A DNA stretch of 64,000 nt from Hansfordia pulvinata (taxonomy: Eukaryota > Ascomycota > Sordariomycetes > Xylariales), in NCBI GenBank assembly GCA_006538405.1, contig BJKQ01000011.1:204001-268000 (forward strand), in the 5' to 3' direction. The notes under the pieces were generated by a model. The model did no database searches. It saw only the letters and a program-made list of their open reading frames with translations, and was not told the origin of the DNA. The stretch's first letter is position 1; each line of letters starts with the position of its first letter. A program made the position numbers and the translations under genes. This document shows, one piece after another, positions 23,700 through 35,422 of the stretch.

Positions 23700-25166
23700 A
23701 TTTTTCAAGGTGCAGGGCTTGCTAAAGCCGACTTTTGAAATTTAGAGAAAGACTAGTGACGGATCAGCAAAGCCATGTCTTTGTGTCAGGCGACTTGGCA
23801 GCGGGCTATCGCAAGGTCAGGGATAATGCGATTGGTGCAACACAGCATGAGCACCATAAGAACAATAAGGAATATGAGAATGAAGGCCTATTGAGGCTAC
23901 CAACAAAGGTCTTAATGCCAGTGCAGGTGTCGTCAAATCACATTTTGGATCCGGTGCATGCACTTGCATGCGTGTACCCGAGGGTGGGCACTGGCAGACA
24001 ACAGGGACCGGGCTGTTTAGACAGTTCCGTAACTGTCCAAGATCCAATGCGATGGCAGACAGGGAACCAGGGGCAGGCGAGATAGCAGTAGTTGTGTGGG
24101 ATAAGAAGGGCAGTAGTGTTGAGCTCGACTGGTGAGGGGCTTGCAACGGCGAGCTCACGTACCTTGGAGAGCTGGCCTCGGGGTAGAAGCTCGGAAGGCT
24201 GGCTCGGATGGGAATGGAAGGTGCTGTCCCCGTTCAGCAGGAGTGTGGCGAGGGTGCGGATACGGTAGAGCTAGGGTAGATGGGACATGAAGCTGCAGAA
24301 CGGAGCGGAAGCTTGATGCGTGATGTGATGCAGGCAGATTGGATCTGGATAGCTGGCCAGCTTCGCTCTGGGGCGGTAAGGTGGGGCTTTGCTGTTGCTG
24401 CCGGCGTCGAGGTCTCGTGTCCTCAATTTGGCCAGCTTTCACCCTCGACTTTGTGTGGGGTCGATGTGCGGCATGACACAGCTCCGGGGCTGCCTGACTT
24501 TCGGCGGTGCATCCAATGCGGTGCACACTGTACGAGCCCAGACTCGTACCGGCCCGTGGGCTGGTGTCCCAGCTGCCGTTCACTGTGTCTGCCTTACCGT
24601 GCTAGCAGCTGGAGCTCCAGCCCGCGCTACCTGCGGGCACCAATCTGTTCTACTGCCAAACCCCCCTTCAGGGTCGCGTAACCTGTGCCTGAATCCCATC
24701 GCGGCACACCTGGTGGGGTCGTCATCCACGCCCGGGTCGACTCATGGCCAAGATACTGGGGTATACAGTAACTTCAGATAACTAATCAAGCTGGCCTCGA
24801 AGTGATGCCAGTGGCATTAATTTGAGAATGCCAAGACGTATTGCCAAAATGGAAACATATGATTGCACCCAGCATTGCAACGCTGAACAGTCCGATCTGT
24901 GCCGTGGTGCGTCATCACGATGTTATCACCGACCCTCCATGAGGTTTAACTAGTATGTTCGCGGGCATGGCAACTGCAGTCGTTTACACGAGGCCAATAC
25001 ATGCGCTTCCTGAGAGAGGGCTTCACTTTCTTTATTTTGTTTGGTACTGTAGCTCTGCTTAAAGCCATGAGTGCCCTGCGTCAGTCCAAAAATTGACTAC
25101 AGCGCAAGCCGGTAGGCCTGAGAAACCAGTCGCGTCGTCATCTCAGCGACAACCAACTACAATCAC
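23700..25166. other. Spacer upstream of SND1 and downstream of the dismutase gene
   Basis: It should carry the SND1 promoter (minus strand) and the dismutase 3' end. The right half is somewhat more AT-rich. No coding region is supported. Confidence 0.55.
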
Positions 25167-26157
25167 CTAGTTGGAGATACCAATGACACCTGTGGAAACA
25201 GTCAGTACAATGCTTCATCTGCACCTCACTCGACTTATGAGAAAGCACAACTTACCGCAAGCGGGGCGGCCGCCAGCGTTGCCGGTCTTCAGAGACTCGT
25301 CGTTGCCACCCTTTCCAAGGTCGTCGGTGCCAGCGTGGCAGACGACAGTGCGCTAAGATTCGCGTCAGTAACCCAGAGCTGCCGGGTCTGGTTCAGATAC
25401 ACTCACGCCGATGATGCTGTGGGGGCCGATCAACTTGATGTGGCTGTCCTGGACAGAGCCCTTGGCGTTGCCCTGCGCGTCCGTCTCGACGTTGCCGAGG
25501 TCACCGACGTGACGGGTCTCGTCCGCGGGGCACCGTGGGTCTTGCCGTGAGGGTTGACTAGTTCTTCGTCAGCTCATGTTCTGCGAGCTCGTGTACCGGG
25601 TCTGGCGCATGTTGCGCTGTTGGTATTCGGCTTCGGACGTACAGTGGGGGCCGGCAGAGGTGCAGCCGTTGGTGTTGTCACCAAAGGTGTGGATGTGCAT
25701 GCCACGCTTGGCGTTGGCGTCGTGGCCGGTCAGGTCCCACGAGACAGTGGTGGGCTCGGCCTCGGAAGCCTGCTCGAAGGTGATGGTGCCAGTGACCTTG
25801 GAGTCACCACGGACGACAGCGACTAGAAGCCATGTTCACATTAGCACGGTCCTTGCCAGGTGCGGGACGCTCGAGAACGCCTCCGTCTGGAAATGCCAGG
25901 CTGAAGCAACCAAAGAGACATAGCTGCGGCGGCAACGAGAGCAATGGTTGGCCAGGGTGCTGTCCATCAAGGTATAATCCATCAAGGTGCGAAGGGGCCG
26001 GGCCATGAATCACCGGCCCCCTGGGGAAACTGCCGCAAAAGTGCTCATGGCGCCCCTCCAAAAGCAGCCAACGCGGGGCGATCAGGTGGACGAGGGAAGC
26101 AGGTGGATAAGCAGAGGCAGGCGTATAAAAGCAGGACTTACCGGCCTTGACAGACAT
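25167..26157 (-). CDS. sod1: Cu/Zn superoxide dismutase
   Basis: Cytosolic copper/zinc superoxide dismutase, converting superoxide to hydrogen peroxide and oxygen. Five exons fit the family exactly: 26,142-26,157, 25,643-25,822, 25,407-25,557, 25,256-25,352 and 25,167-25,189, giving about 155 residues. Copper and zinc ligands are visible in [25 protein letters not shown] and [11 protein letters not shown]. The electrostatic/active-site Arg is in GGRPACGVIGIS, and the disulphide cysteines are present. The first exon codes only MSVKA plus one base and is followed by a 319-base intron, a common arrangement in fungal sod1. The frame breaks once, in the G run 25,527-25,530 (C run on the coding strand) just after THGAP, where one extra base restores the conserved [13 protein letters not shown]. 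No secretion or mitochondrial signal is present. Confidence 0.93.
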
Positions 26158-29100
26158 GGTTGCGATTTTGTGATGATTTCTTTTTTCTTCTTTAAGTGTT
26201 GGCTTCCTGCTCGAATGTCACGATGGTCGAGATGTGGTGAAGAGAGGGGAGGAGAGCTCAAGGTCGACACTGGTGACGGAGAGGGGAACTAAATGCCAAG
26301 CCCCAACCTCAGTCTCGGAGAGCGAGCAACGAGCCGAACCTCGCAGAAGCAGCAGCCGGCACGCACGGAGGTGCACTGTGCTGTGACCGCCGCCCAACAC
26401 GCCCGCAACGTGCGAATAGCAGACGAAGCTCCCCGAAGCGGGGTGACGAGCCGCGGACAAGAGCGATGGCCCAAGTTAAAAAGGTAGATGACTGATTGAT
26501 AATACCAGCGCGCCTGCCCCCGCTTTGGCTCTAGCCCGCCGCTGCCGTCATCGCCGTCATTCCGGTCGAATGGTCGTCCCTGGCGCACCGCGTTGACGTC
26601 GCCGGTACTTCCCCAATGCGTTACCGCACGGCTATCCATTGCGGCCGTCGCGACCATGTGCGACGATGGCGGGTTAGTCGTGACGCCTTTGAAGTCCCCG
26701 TGTTGAAGCGATCCCTGATACCACCTCCGCTTCGTCCAGGCTGCCGGTCCTGCGAGTGTCTGGCGTGCTGTTTCGGTGATTCCGCCACCCTGCGCGGGCG
26801 CGTTATCCACCCTGGTCAAGCTTCCGCCGGCCGACTTCGCTCGTTGCCGAGGCCCAACCGTAGCACCAAACAAACGGCAGCTGGCCATCTCCTAGGTGGC
26901 CTCAGCGTTGCGAGCGGTTCTTGCTGCTGCGTGAAGCACAGATATTGTTCTCCAGTCCATGTGAGGAAAGCCGGCGACACAGATGTCTCGACTTGAGCGT
27001 ATCGACACCCTGTAAGAAGGCCCACTCGGATGGTCGTTCTTCAATCATGACTTAACGTACCGGCAAATTTGTGAGGTGGCCCGATTCTCGTCTCATCTGT
27101 ATGGCAGCACCCGGCAAAGTGGCTTGTCGCCGCTGAAGCTACAGATTAAACTTTTGGAGCTTTTGGCGCCGGATGCCATGGCCGTTCCGGCCCGTCGTCT
27201 ACTTGTCCAACTGGAGTGACGAAGAGCGTGGGAGATGGGCTCGCCGAGCAATTCAATATTCCGGCGAGAGACTTCGGGACAATGATGCGTGCAGGAGCGG
27301 CTCCACGACGTCACGGCGGTTTCACAACTTGCAGATGTCAAGGCACGCAACCGTGGTGATAACCGATGTAGGTATCTCGTGAACGGTCACAGCATTGAGC
27401 ATGTAAAAGTGCCACCCTGTCTGACCACATTGCACCAATGCAGTCATTTGAAGGGTGAATAGCTCTTGACTCTACATTCAATGCACGGAGATGTTTTCAT
27501 TTGACTCATGAATGCTGATGTGGCTATAAACCAGGTGCTGCGATGCAGCTATCTGTGTGGGCATATAATCCTGCTTTTTGGCAGACTTTAGAGTCGGTGC
27601 GCTAATCTCTTAAATTTGCCGGGTTCTCGGAATTACACCAGGCCCGACTTCGGCTTAGTTCCGTAGCTAAATGTCGAGTAAGATCTATCCCGCGGGAATC
27701 CAAATCTGGGGGCTTCCTTAGCCGCCCTCAAAGTGCAACAGTTGCGATCTTGACAGGACAAGGGTGCGTGCCTTCAGGACCACCAGGACCTTCAATGCCA
27801 ATGAGATTCGGGGCAGTAAATGAAGGAACAGTGCATTGCCAGGAGCAGCAGAACGGCAGCGACCAAATCTCTGGCGCAAGTGCCAGACGACGATAAACAT
27901 GGCGCGAGCATTGCTCACAACAAATGGTCTGGGAAATCCCAAATCACATCGGTACCAGCCCAAGATGCACCCAACTATGCACGACCACGTCTGCGCCCAG
28001 GGCCGCCGTCAGACGAACTGAGATCTGGGATAGGTTGAATTACGACTCTCGCCGGCCGCGCGCGAGAACGATTTCAGGTGCAGAAGCCTCCACTGCTCAA
28101 GATCCATCCACTCTGTGTGAGGGAGCCAACGACCAGCCCATCCACCTTGGTCCCTGGCATGGGCATTGGAGGGGGTACCGTAAAGACGGCCCCAGGCGCC
28201 GCCCCGGGTATCTCGGCTCCTCGAAAGACGGGAGCGGTACGCGCAGGCGGAGTAAGGCGTAGGACTCGGTACCTGCACACGGCGTCCCGACGGGACCGAT
28301 GCGCGACCCCGTCGGCGCTGCTGCAGAGCCCTACAGACATTGATGCAAAGAGGTGCCTAATTCACTGCCAGTGCCCTCTCGCAATCGATCCGTCCCAGCG
28401 TGCGGCCCAGAGAGGATGGCGAGTACTGGCTCCCCGGAACAATCCGTACCTTTACAGGAGGCGATCTGGAGGTGGCAGCATCCAGACGGGTGGGCACCCT
28501 GCGTCATTCCCCCAAGGGGCCGCGTACCTATACGGGCAATACGGGTGAGAGGGAACCTAGCAGTGCGCAGGGCCGGACGGACGGTCGCTGGGCACAAGCT
28601 GGAATTGGCTCAAATCGAGCCCTGCCAGGCTGGAACGATACGTACCTTCCTGCCCATCCAATGTACCTTAGGTACCTTACATAGCCCGGGCCCTCACGAA
28701 ACACTGCGTACCCACCGCCGCCGCCGCCGCCACCACCACGCCGGACAACCACCATCACCAGCACCTCTGCTTACTCCTCCACCTACTCCTCCGCTGCATC
28801 TACCTCCACGGCGACACGCTCCAGCGCGGCCACAACACGCTGCCGACTTCGCCGCTCACCGCACCGACACTGACCACGAGTCTGCCCATTGCCACGAAGC
28901 CGACGATTTTGACAGCGACGCTACCGACGCCTCGCGGGGCAACCCCTTGACCAGCTTCGGGATCGAGGCTGCCCCAAACTGGATAGCGGCCGCCTCTACG
29001 ACGACTGACCGGAAGCACACGCATAGAACCAAGTCCCGCAGCCTTTCATCAACGAGGCTCGCTACTTGACTCGCCCTGCACCTTCATCTCCTTCGATATC

Positions 29101-29642
29101 CCACGATCAGGCTACCCATTCGTTCCGCTCCGATTTTGCGTTGAGTCCGTCTCTAGCTACACACGATCGCCAGGACAGCCCCCTCGCTATACATAGACAC
29201 ACGCCTTCGGTTCCACCTCTCCGCCGGCGACTGCGGGAGGCTTCTCTTCGACTCGTCGGCTTGGACTTCAGTCGCCCACGGCCAGCAAGCATGCGCCAGG
29301 GCTGATCACCCCTTGACAACCACCACTTCCATTCCGATGCAACACGGACGTCACTACTGCCCGTTGCCTCCTATTCTGGCCTCTGTGACTTGATACAGCG
29401 TAGCCTCTCGGCTTCGACGTTGCTCACAGGGCTTAGCCAACACCAGGCCGACAAGACGCGCCCTCGGACTTGTCTACGCAATCCTTCATTGTCTCCAGCT
29501 CCTCTGGATTCCGCTTACGCGCCTGTGCTCAGGTTACGTTCACGACTAGCGACCCACCGTTCTAGCTGCCCCGGCCCTTCGCCCTCACCCCCAGGACTTG
29601 TTTCCAGCCTCCCACTCCGCGCATACCGCGCCGCTCTTAACG
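26158..29642. other. 3.5-kb divergent promoter region, dismutase to Rho1 GEF
   Basis: The two flanking genes are transcribed away from each other, so both promoters lie here. The right-hand 900 bases are C/T-rich and probably the long 5' leader of the GEF gene, as is typical for signalling genes with long 5' untranslated regions. A 238-codon open frame at 28,353-29,069 is compositionally simple (Pro, His, Thr) and not supported. A GGTACC-centred palindromic cluster is at 28,661-28,680. Confidence 0.5.
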
Positions 29643-32600
29643 ATGTCCTTTCGCGGCGACGACCAACGCCGCTACGGTCATATTCCACCAGTGCAGTACC
29701 CCGTTGCGAGCCAAGGAACTCCCCCAGCGACCTACCCCAACCGGAGGCCAAGCTTCAATTCTGGTGATGATGGCACAGCCTACGATTCGCACAATGGCCG
29801 GCCTGCGCACCACCCTTCCTTGAACACAGGAGTCCGGTCGCCCGCTCAATCGGAGCAAGACATGTTCTTGGCGGGACACGCCGCCGCAGGCTCCGCCCGA
29901 CCCGGCTATGGCGGCACTTCGCCGCTGGCCACCTCGGGCTATCAGCATCAATACCAAGGGTCTGCGCCGCCAACGCCATCCACCTACAACCCCCAAGCAT
30001 TCGCTCGATCGCAGTCTCACAACCTACCCTACCATCCTCATCCCAGCAGGTGGCCTCAATCACAAGGCGGCTCGACATCTCCGTCCTTTAGTCCCAACTC
30101 TGCAGCCAGCTACACTCCGGCCCCCTACAACCCGGCCGCGTTCTCAGGCGGCTCTGGTGGTCCCCAGCGCCATTCAACCTACTCTGGGAACAACAACTAC
30201 TCCAATCATAGCAGCTACCCCGCCTATGGCTCGCCATCGAGTGTTTCCTCGCCTCATTTTCAAGCGCCAGCTCAGACCAACTACCCACCAGCCTCCTACA
30301 GTGGCTACGACCAGTCGCCGGCGCCCAGCCCGGGATTCCCGCCTCAGTCCCAATCCGCGTACGACCACTCCTACTCTCAGTATCAGGGAGCGCATCCGGA
30401 GCCTGCAAGCCCGCCGCCCGGTAGCTCTCAGGCTCCGTATCCCACGTACTCGCAGATTCCCGTAGGCCCCAATTATTCGGCCAACGATCCACACTCTTTC
30501 TTGAACCGCCCGTCAAGATCCGGTTCTTCTGCGTCGCCTATGCCTTCGCCCCCTGTGCACTCAACGGCTTCGCCCGGCTTACACAGGCACCCAACTAACG
30601 CACCATTGCCCAGTCGCCCTATCGACAACATTGTCGAGGAGCAGTATGCGCCTAGCAGTCAGCTCGACACTGACGCTGCTGGTCTCTCACAAGAGAACAT
30701 CATGCATGACATTGAGAACGAACTGAACAGAGGTGGTTCCATTCGTCGCATGGGTGTGGACCAGCGGAATGGCAACGTGCCGGACGATGAGCTGCAGAAT
30801 CTGCGTCGCCTGACATCCACGGCTAGCTACCACTCAAACGCAACTACCGTACATAGCCAGGACGAGCCAGCTGGTGTGGGCCGATACTCTTCCACCGCCT
30901 CGACGGTCAACCGGAACCACTCCAACAATCCCTACACAAGCCCTGACGAGGGTGAAGGCAACGAGAGCGATCCTGAAGGAGCTGCCGGTGCCTGGGCTAT
31001 GCACCAGGCGGAAGAGGACGATCGCCGGCTTAGTGGTGTTGGCGCAGGTGCTTTCGGCTTCTACAGTGCGCCTGATGTCCCTGCTCTGCCCAACCTTAAG
31101 GAGGAGGCCAGCAGCGACAGTGACTACGCTGGTGTGGATTTGGGACTGGCTGGTGGGGGCTTTTCTGGTGCCATCAACTACGGTTACGACGTCGGTTCCC
31201 CTCCAAGCTCAGATACCATGCCGCCTGAAGGACAGCTGGCCACGCCACGAAGCAACCATGTATCCCAGCGAAGTAACGACAGCGCCAGATATCCAGCTTT
31301 CGAACAAGCCAACGTGGACTATGGCGGTACAGGAGGTCTTCAACAGCCGACCCATCGACTCAGTTTCGACGCAGGCGAGGAGCGAGTCAATGTTCACGCG
31401 GCGCGTAGTGACAGCGACTCGCCCTATAAGGAGGAGTATCCCGACATGTTCTACCACCCGGGACTGTCCAACCGGCCTCTTCCTGCCATACCGGGCGGCT
31501 CAGATGACAGCAGCTCGCTTTTGTCCGCGCAGTCGCCGAATCAGGGGCTTTACCAACAGACCTATTCGCAAAGCATCGACCCTCGGCCGTACTCTGGTCC
31601 CGATGCTCAATACGGCCAAAACGCCCACCAGCTCCAGGTTGAAAGATCCATTTCTCTATCAGACCACATAACATCGCCTCATGTTCAGCCTCCTGGACGA
31701 TCCAAAACCGATGCCACCGAGGAAAGAAACGCCAGGATTAGACACGCAAGACAAGCTAGCAGCAACGTGTCTTATGACTATGCTTCCAACGCACCGTCTT
31801 CGACAAATTACGACGTCATCACCCTCCCGAGCGGTCGCCGCAAGAAGTTCCAGGCCGACAAACTCACCATCATGGACGTCCAAGCCTGCACAGAGCCCTG
31901 GGCACTGAGCGGCATTGCGCGGTGGGTGCAGGAGATGGCTGAAGGCGAGCCGGATCTGAGAAGGAAGACGGTAGAGGATGCTCTCGTGAGGCTGTTCAAC
32001 ATCAAGGTTCCGACCATGAACGTCGCCGATGCCGAGACTCTTGGTGTGCAAGTGACCGATTCCATGCTTGAAGCCGGCATCCTCGTCCCGGAGGAGGAAT
32101 GGCTCAAATTTGGGCAAGGGAGCATCTCTGGTGTGCTGTGGCAGCTGACGGGAGCTGGCTGCTACACGCCCAAGCTGCACGAGCATGATGATGACGTGAA
32201 CAGCCACGAGGTCTTGACTCGATGCTACTCGCATCACTGCACCAGGACTCTGAAGAAGGCGAACCTGGATGATCTGCTCTCTCCAGAATCAGGCAAAGAG
32301 AGACATAAGGATTGGGCCGCCTTCTACGGTCTAAAACCAGACAGCCTGGCCAACAAGTCCAAGAAGGAGATCGAACGTCAGAACATCCTCCACGAGATCA
32401 TCACCACGGAAGAGGGCTATGTTGAACAACTCGACGTTCTGCGGACATTGTATCGCGAAGCACTCGTTCAAGCGGACCCCCCGATCATCTCGCAGCCCAG
32501 ACTGGAGAAGTTCGTCAATGCGGTCTTTGTCAAGGCGGACGCCGTCGAATATGCCAACAGGAACCATCTTCTTGCGCAACTCAAGTACCGCCAGAAAGAG

Positions 32601-34905
32601 CAGGGCCCTTGGATCGCAGGCTTTAGCGACATTCTTCGTGAATTCGTCCGCAAAGCACGGACAGCTTACGTGGATTACGCATCAGCTTTTCCCTATGCGC
32701 AGTTCTTGATGAAGCGCGAGGAAGAACGAAACGTCATGTTCAAGCAGTTTCTGAGCGGCGCCCGAGCCAATGCTCGGTCTCAGAGACTTGACTGGACCAC
32801 GTTCTTGAAAGCCCCCATCACACGTCTTGCTCGCTACCCTCTACTGCTGGAGACCTCGCTTAAGAAGATGGTACAAGACAGTGAAGAGAAGACCAATTTG
32901 GCCAAAGCCATAGAAGAGATCCGTGCCATCACCCACGAGGCTGACTCTAAGGTTGCCGAGATGCAAGCCAAGGTCAAGATGATTGAGATTGACCAGAAGC
33001 TGGTCTTGCGCCCTGGATGTCACGCCGACCTCAACCTCGACCACCTGGGCCGCGAGGTCATCCACGAGCACGAGTTGCAGCGTGTCAGCTCCAAGGGCAT
33101 GCGATGGGTCGATACTTACGCCATTCTGTTTGACCACTATCTCATTCTCTCCAAAATCGTGGGGGCCAAAGACGGGAGGCAGGAGAACAAATACGACGTC
33201 TCCAAAGAGGTATGTTAAATGATGGATATAATTGGACCCCGGCTAACGATCTGCAGCCAATTCCGATGCCTCTACTGTTTCTTGAGAGCAGCAATGACGA
33301 CCCCGTGTCCAAGCAAAAGGGCATTGCCACACCTCTCACCCGCACAACCAACACAGCTCCAGACACCAGGCTCAACAAGGTTGGATCCAACAACCCGGTG
33401 GAGCGACCACAACTGGAGCACACAGTCACGAGTTCTTCTGGCGATGCCGAAGGCAGGGTCTTGTATCCTTTCCGCGTGAAGCACCTGGGTCACGAGGTCT
33501 ACACCCTATACGCCACCAGCCAATCCGACAGGCGAGAGTGGTGCGAGAAGATTATCGAGGCCAAGACGCGCCACGCCAAGGCACTGCATGCGCAGAACGC
33601 CGAACCCTTCCGCCTGCGTGTGATGGCGGACAGCGCGTTTGCGTACGATTCGATATCCGCAATTGGCAAGTACGTCGGCGGTGTTCACATCAGCGGAACG
33701 CCTCTCGACAGGTCGATCCGCGAATGTGAAAAGACCTTTGGGCCTGGTCGTGGGCCCCCTCCCATATCAAGGGCCAATGTGCACTGCTCCACCGGCTTCA
33801 CTGCCTTTGGAAGGAACATGATAGCTGTGGGGACAGAAGTGGGCGTGTGCGTCTCCGAGGCAAGCGACCAGAGAGGCTGGCTGAAGGTATGTGACTTACC
33901 CCTTCTCAGTTATACTGACTGTCGCTGACCTGGAGTACAGACGGTGTCGACGGCCAAGGTCACGCAGATATCGGTGCTTGAGGAGTTTTCGATTGTCCTC
34001 ATCCTGACAGATAGGAACTTGGTTTCCTACCCGCTCGATGTGGTGGCACCTCCTTCCAACTACCCCGCCCCGACCAGCGACAACCCTCGGCGCTCCCCGC
34101 AGAGGTTGCAAAAGGATGTGGCATTCTTCGCAACTGCCCGTATGAAGGACAGGATGCTTGTTTTCTACAAGAAGCGTGAGGGCCTGCACAGCATGTTCAA
34201 GGTCGTCGAGCCGGTTTTCCAGAAGTCGACCGAAAAGAGATCGCGTCTCTTTGGCCGGAAGGCCGGCGGCAACACGGAGAGTTTCCGCGACTACGACGAA
34301 TTCTACCTCCCCACCGAGTGCTTCTCACTCAACATCTTCAACAGCTACATTGCTATTTCGACGCAGAAGGGCTTTGAGCTTCTCACTCTCGACAAGAAGG
34401 TCCCCATGTCGATTCCCGACGTCAAGCAGCCCGCGATCGCCAACATTGCGAACCGCATCAGGGAACAGAGGCCATTGGGTATGTTCAGGCTGAACGACCA
34501 AGAGTTTCTGCTTGCCTACGAGGACTGTGCTGTGTACGTCGACAAGTACGGCGACGTCAGCCGCAGCGTCATCATGGAGTACTCGGGAAGCAGAAGAGGG
34601 CAAAGGGCGCCACGATGTACGGGCAGTATTTGCTGCTGTTCAACGAGGATTATGTCGAAGTGCGCAACGCCGAGAACGGCAGGCTTCGGCAGATCATCGC
34701 AGGGAGGGACGTAAGGGTTTTGGATTACGGCGTCAAGGGGCCCACGGGTGGTTTATACCAGGCTAACGGGCGTAGCCACATTGACCAAGGACCCGGGGGC
34801 GAGATCGAGTCCAAGGGAACGGTCAAGATTTGCATGGCGCATCCAGAAGTTGCTGGTCAACAGATTGTTCTGGAGATGCTCCTTAATAACGGGCACGCGG
34901 AGTAA
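29643..34905 (+). CDS. rom2: Rho1 guanine-nucleotide exchange factor, Rom2/Rgf1 type
   Basis: Activates Rho1 at the plasma membrane and so drives beta-1,3-glucan synthesis and cell-wall-integrity signalling. Exons are 29,643-33,209, 33,257-33,886 and 33,941-34,905 (introns 47 and 54 bases), giving about 1720 residues. Order: disordered Ser/Pro/Tyr/Gln-rich head (1-730), DEP domain (about 735-880), DH domain (about 905-1105, ERQNILHEIITTEEGYVEQL and the core helix LKAPITRLARYPLLLE), PH domain (about 1120-1275, ending in the helix DRREWCEKIIEAK), and CNH domain (about 1300-1690, with DEFYLPTECFSLNIFNSYIA). This is the full canonical set. One frame break occurs at the G run 34,585-34,587 in the CNH domain; adding one base leads into ATMYGQYLLLFNEDYVEVRN. 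The start is the ATG giving MSFRGDDQRR; an upstream in-frame TTG is rejected. Confidence 0.93.
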
Positions 34906-35422
34906 TGACGGGTTTACGAGATGGGACACATGGACTGGGGACGGGGATTCATGCACGGCCGCATTACGCAGAGACGACCACCCATTTGATTACTCGATAG
35001 AGTCTTTGAGCCACGCTTCCAATCCCAAGCTATGACGGCGGGAGGGAGAAGTCTTTGGCGGAGCGCATGCTACACTCGGATATGGGGGTGTGGGGGCATG
35101 CAGGCGTTTGCTGGATACCTAGTGAGCGCTATTTCTATATATTCAATTCCACCCTGGCAGACCTGTTGGTGCCCAATTTGACATGACTCGGCTGAATGAA
35201 GAAGAGCATCTGAAGAGCTGCAACAGCATTTGGAAACCCATTTATTCTATAGCGTCGGGCCGGGTGTACGGCGCGTGGGGAGGTATTTGAAAGCTACTTG
35301 GGTTACGATGTTCTATCTATATGTGTGAGGCGCGACGATGAAAGTTTGAGACGGAGTGGTTCACAAAGAAAGACGGAAAACAGCGAAAAAAAAAAAAAAA
35401 CCCTCCCCACTTTTGTTTTCTC
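34906..35422. other. Spacer between convergent GEF and Tubby-like genes
   Basis: It holds both 3' ends and a 15-base A run at 35,386-35,400. No gene is seen. Confidence 0.6.

Noticed and set aside
23700..23708. Upstream in-frame start for SND1 (Met-Lys-Asn-Met)
   Set aside because: The codon is TTG, not ATG; the next codon set gives the expected MAQAPF start at 23,699.
28353..29069. 238-codon plus-strand open frame upstream of the Rho1 GEF
   Set aside because: Pro/His/Thr-rich simple sequence within the probable GEF leader; no conserved motif.
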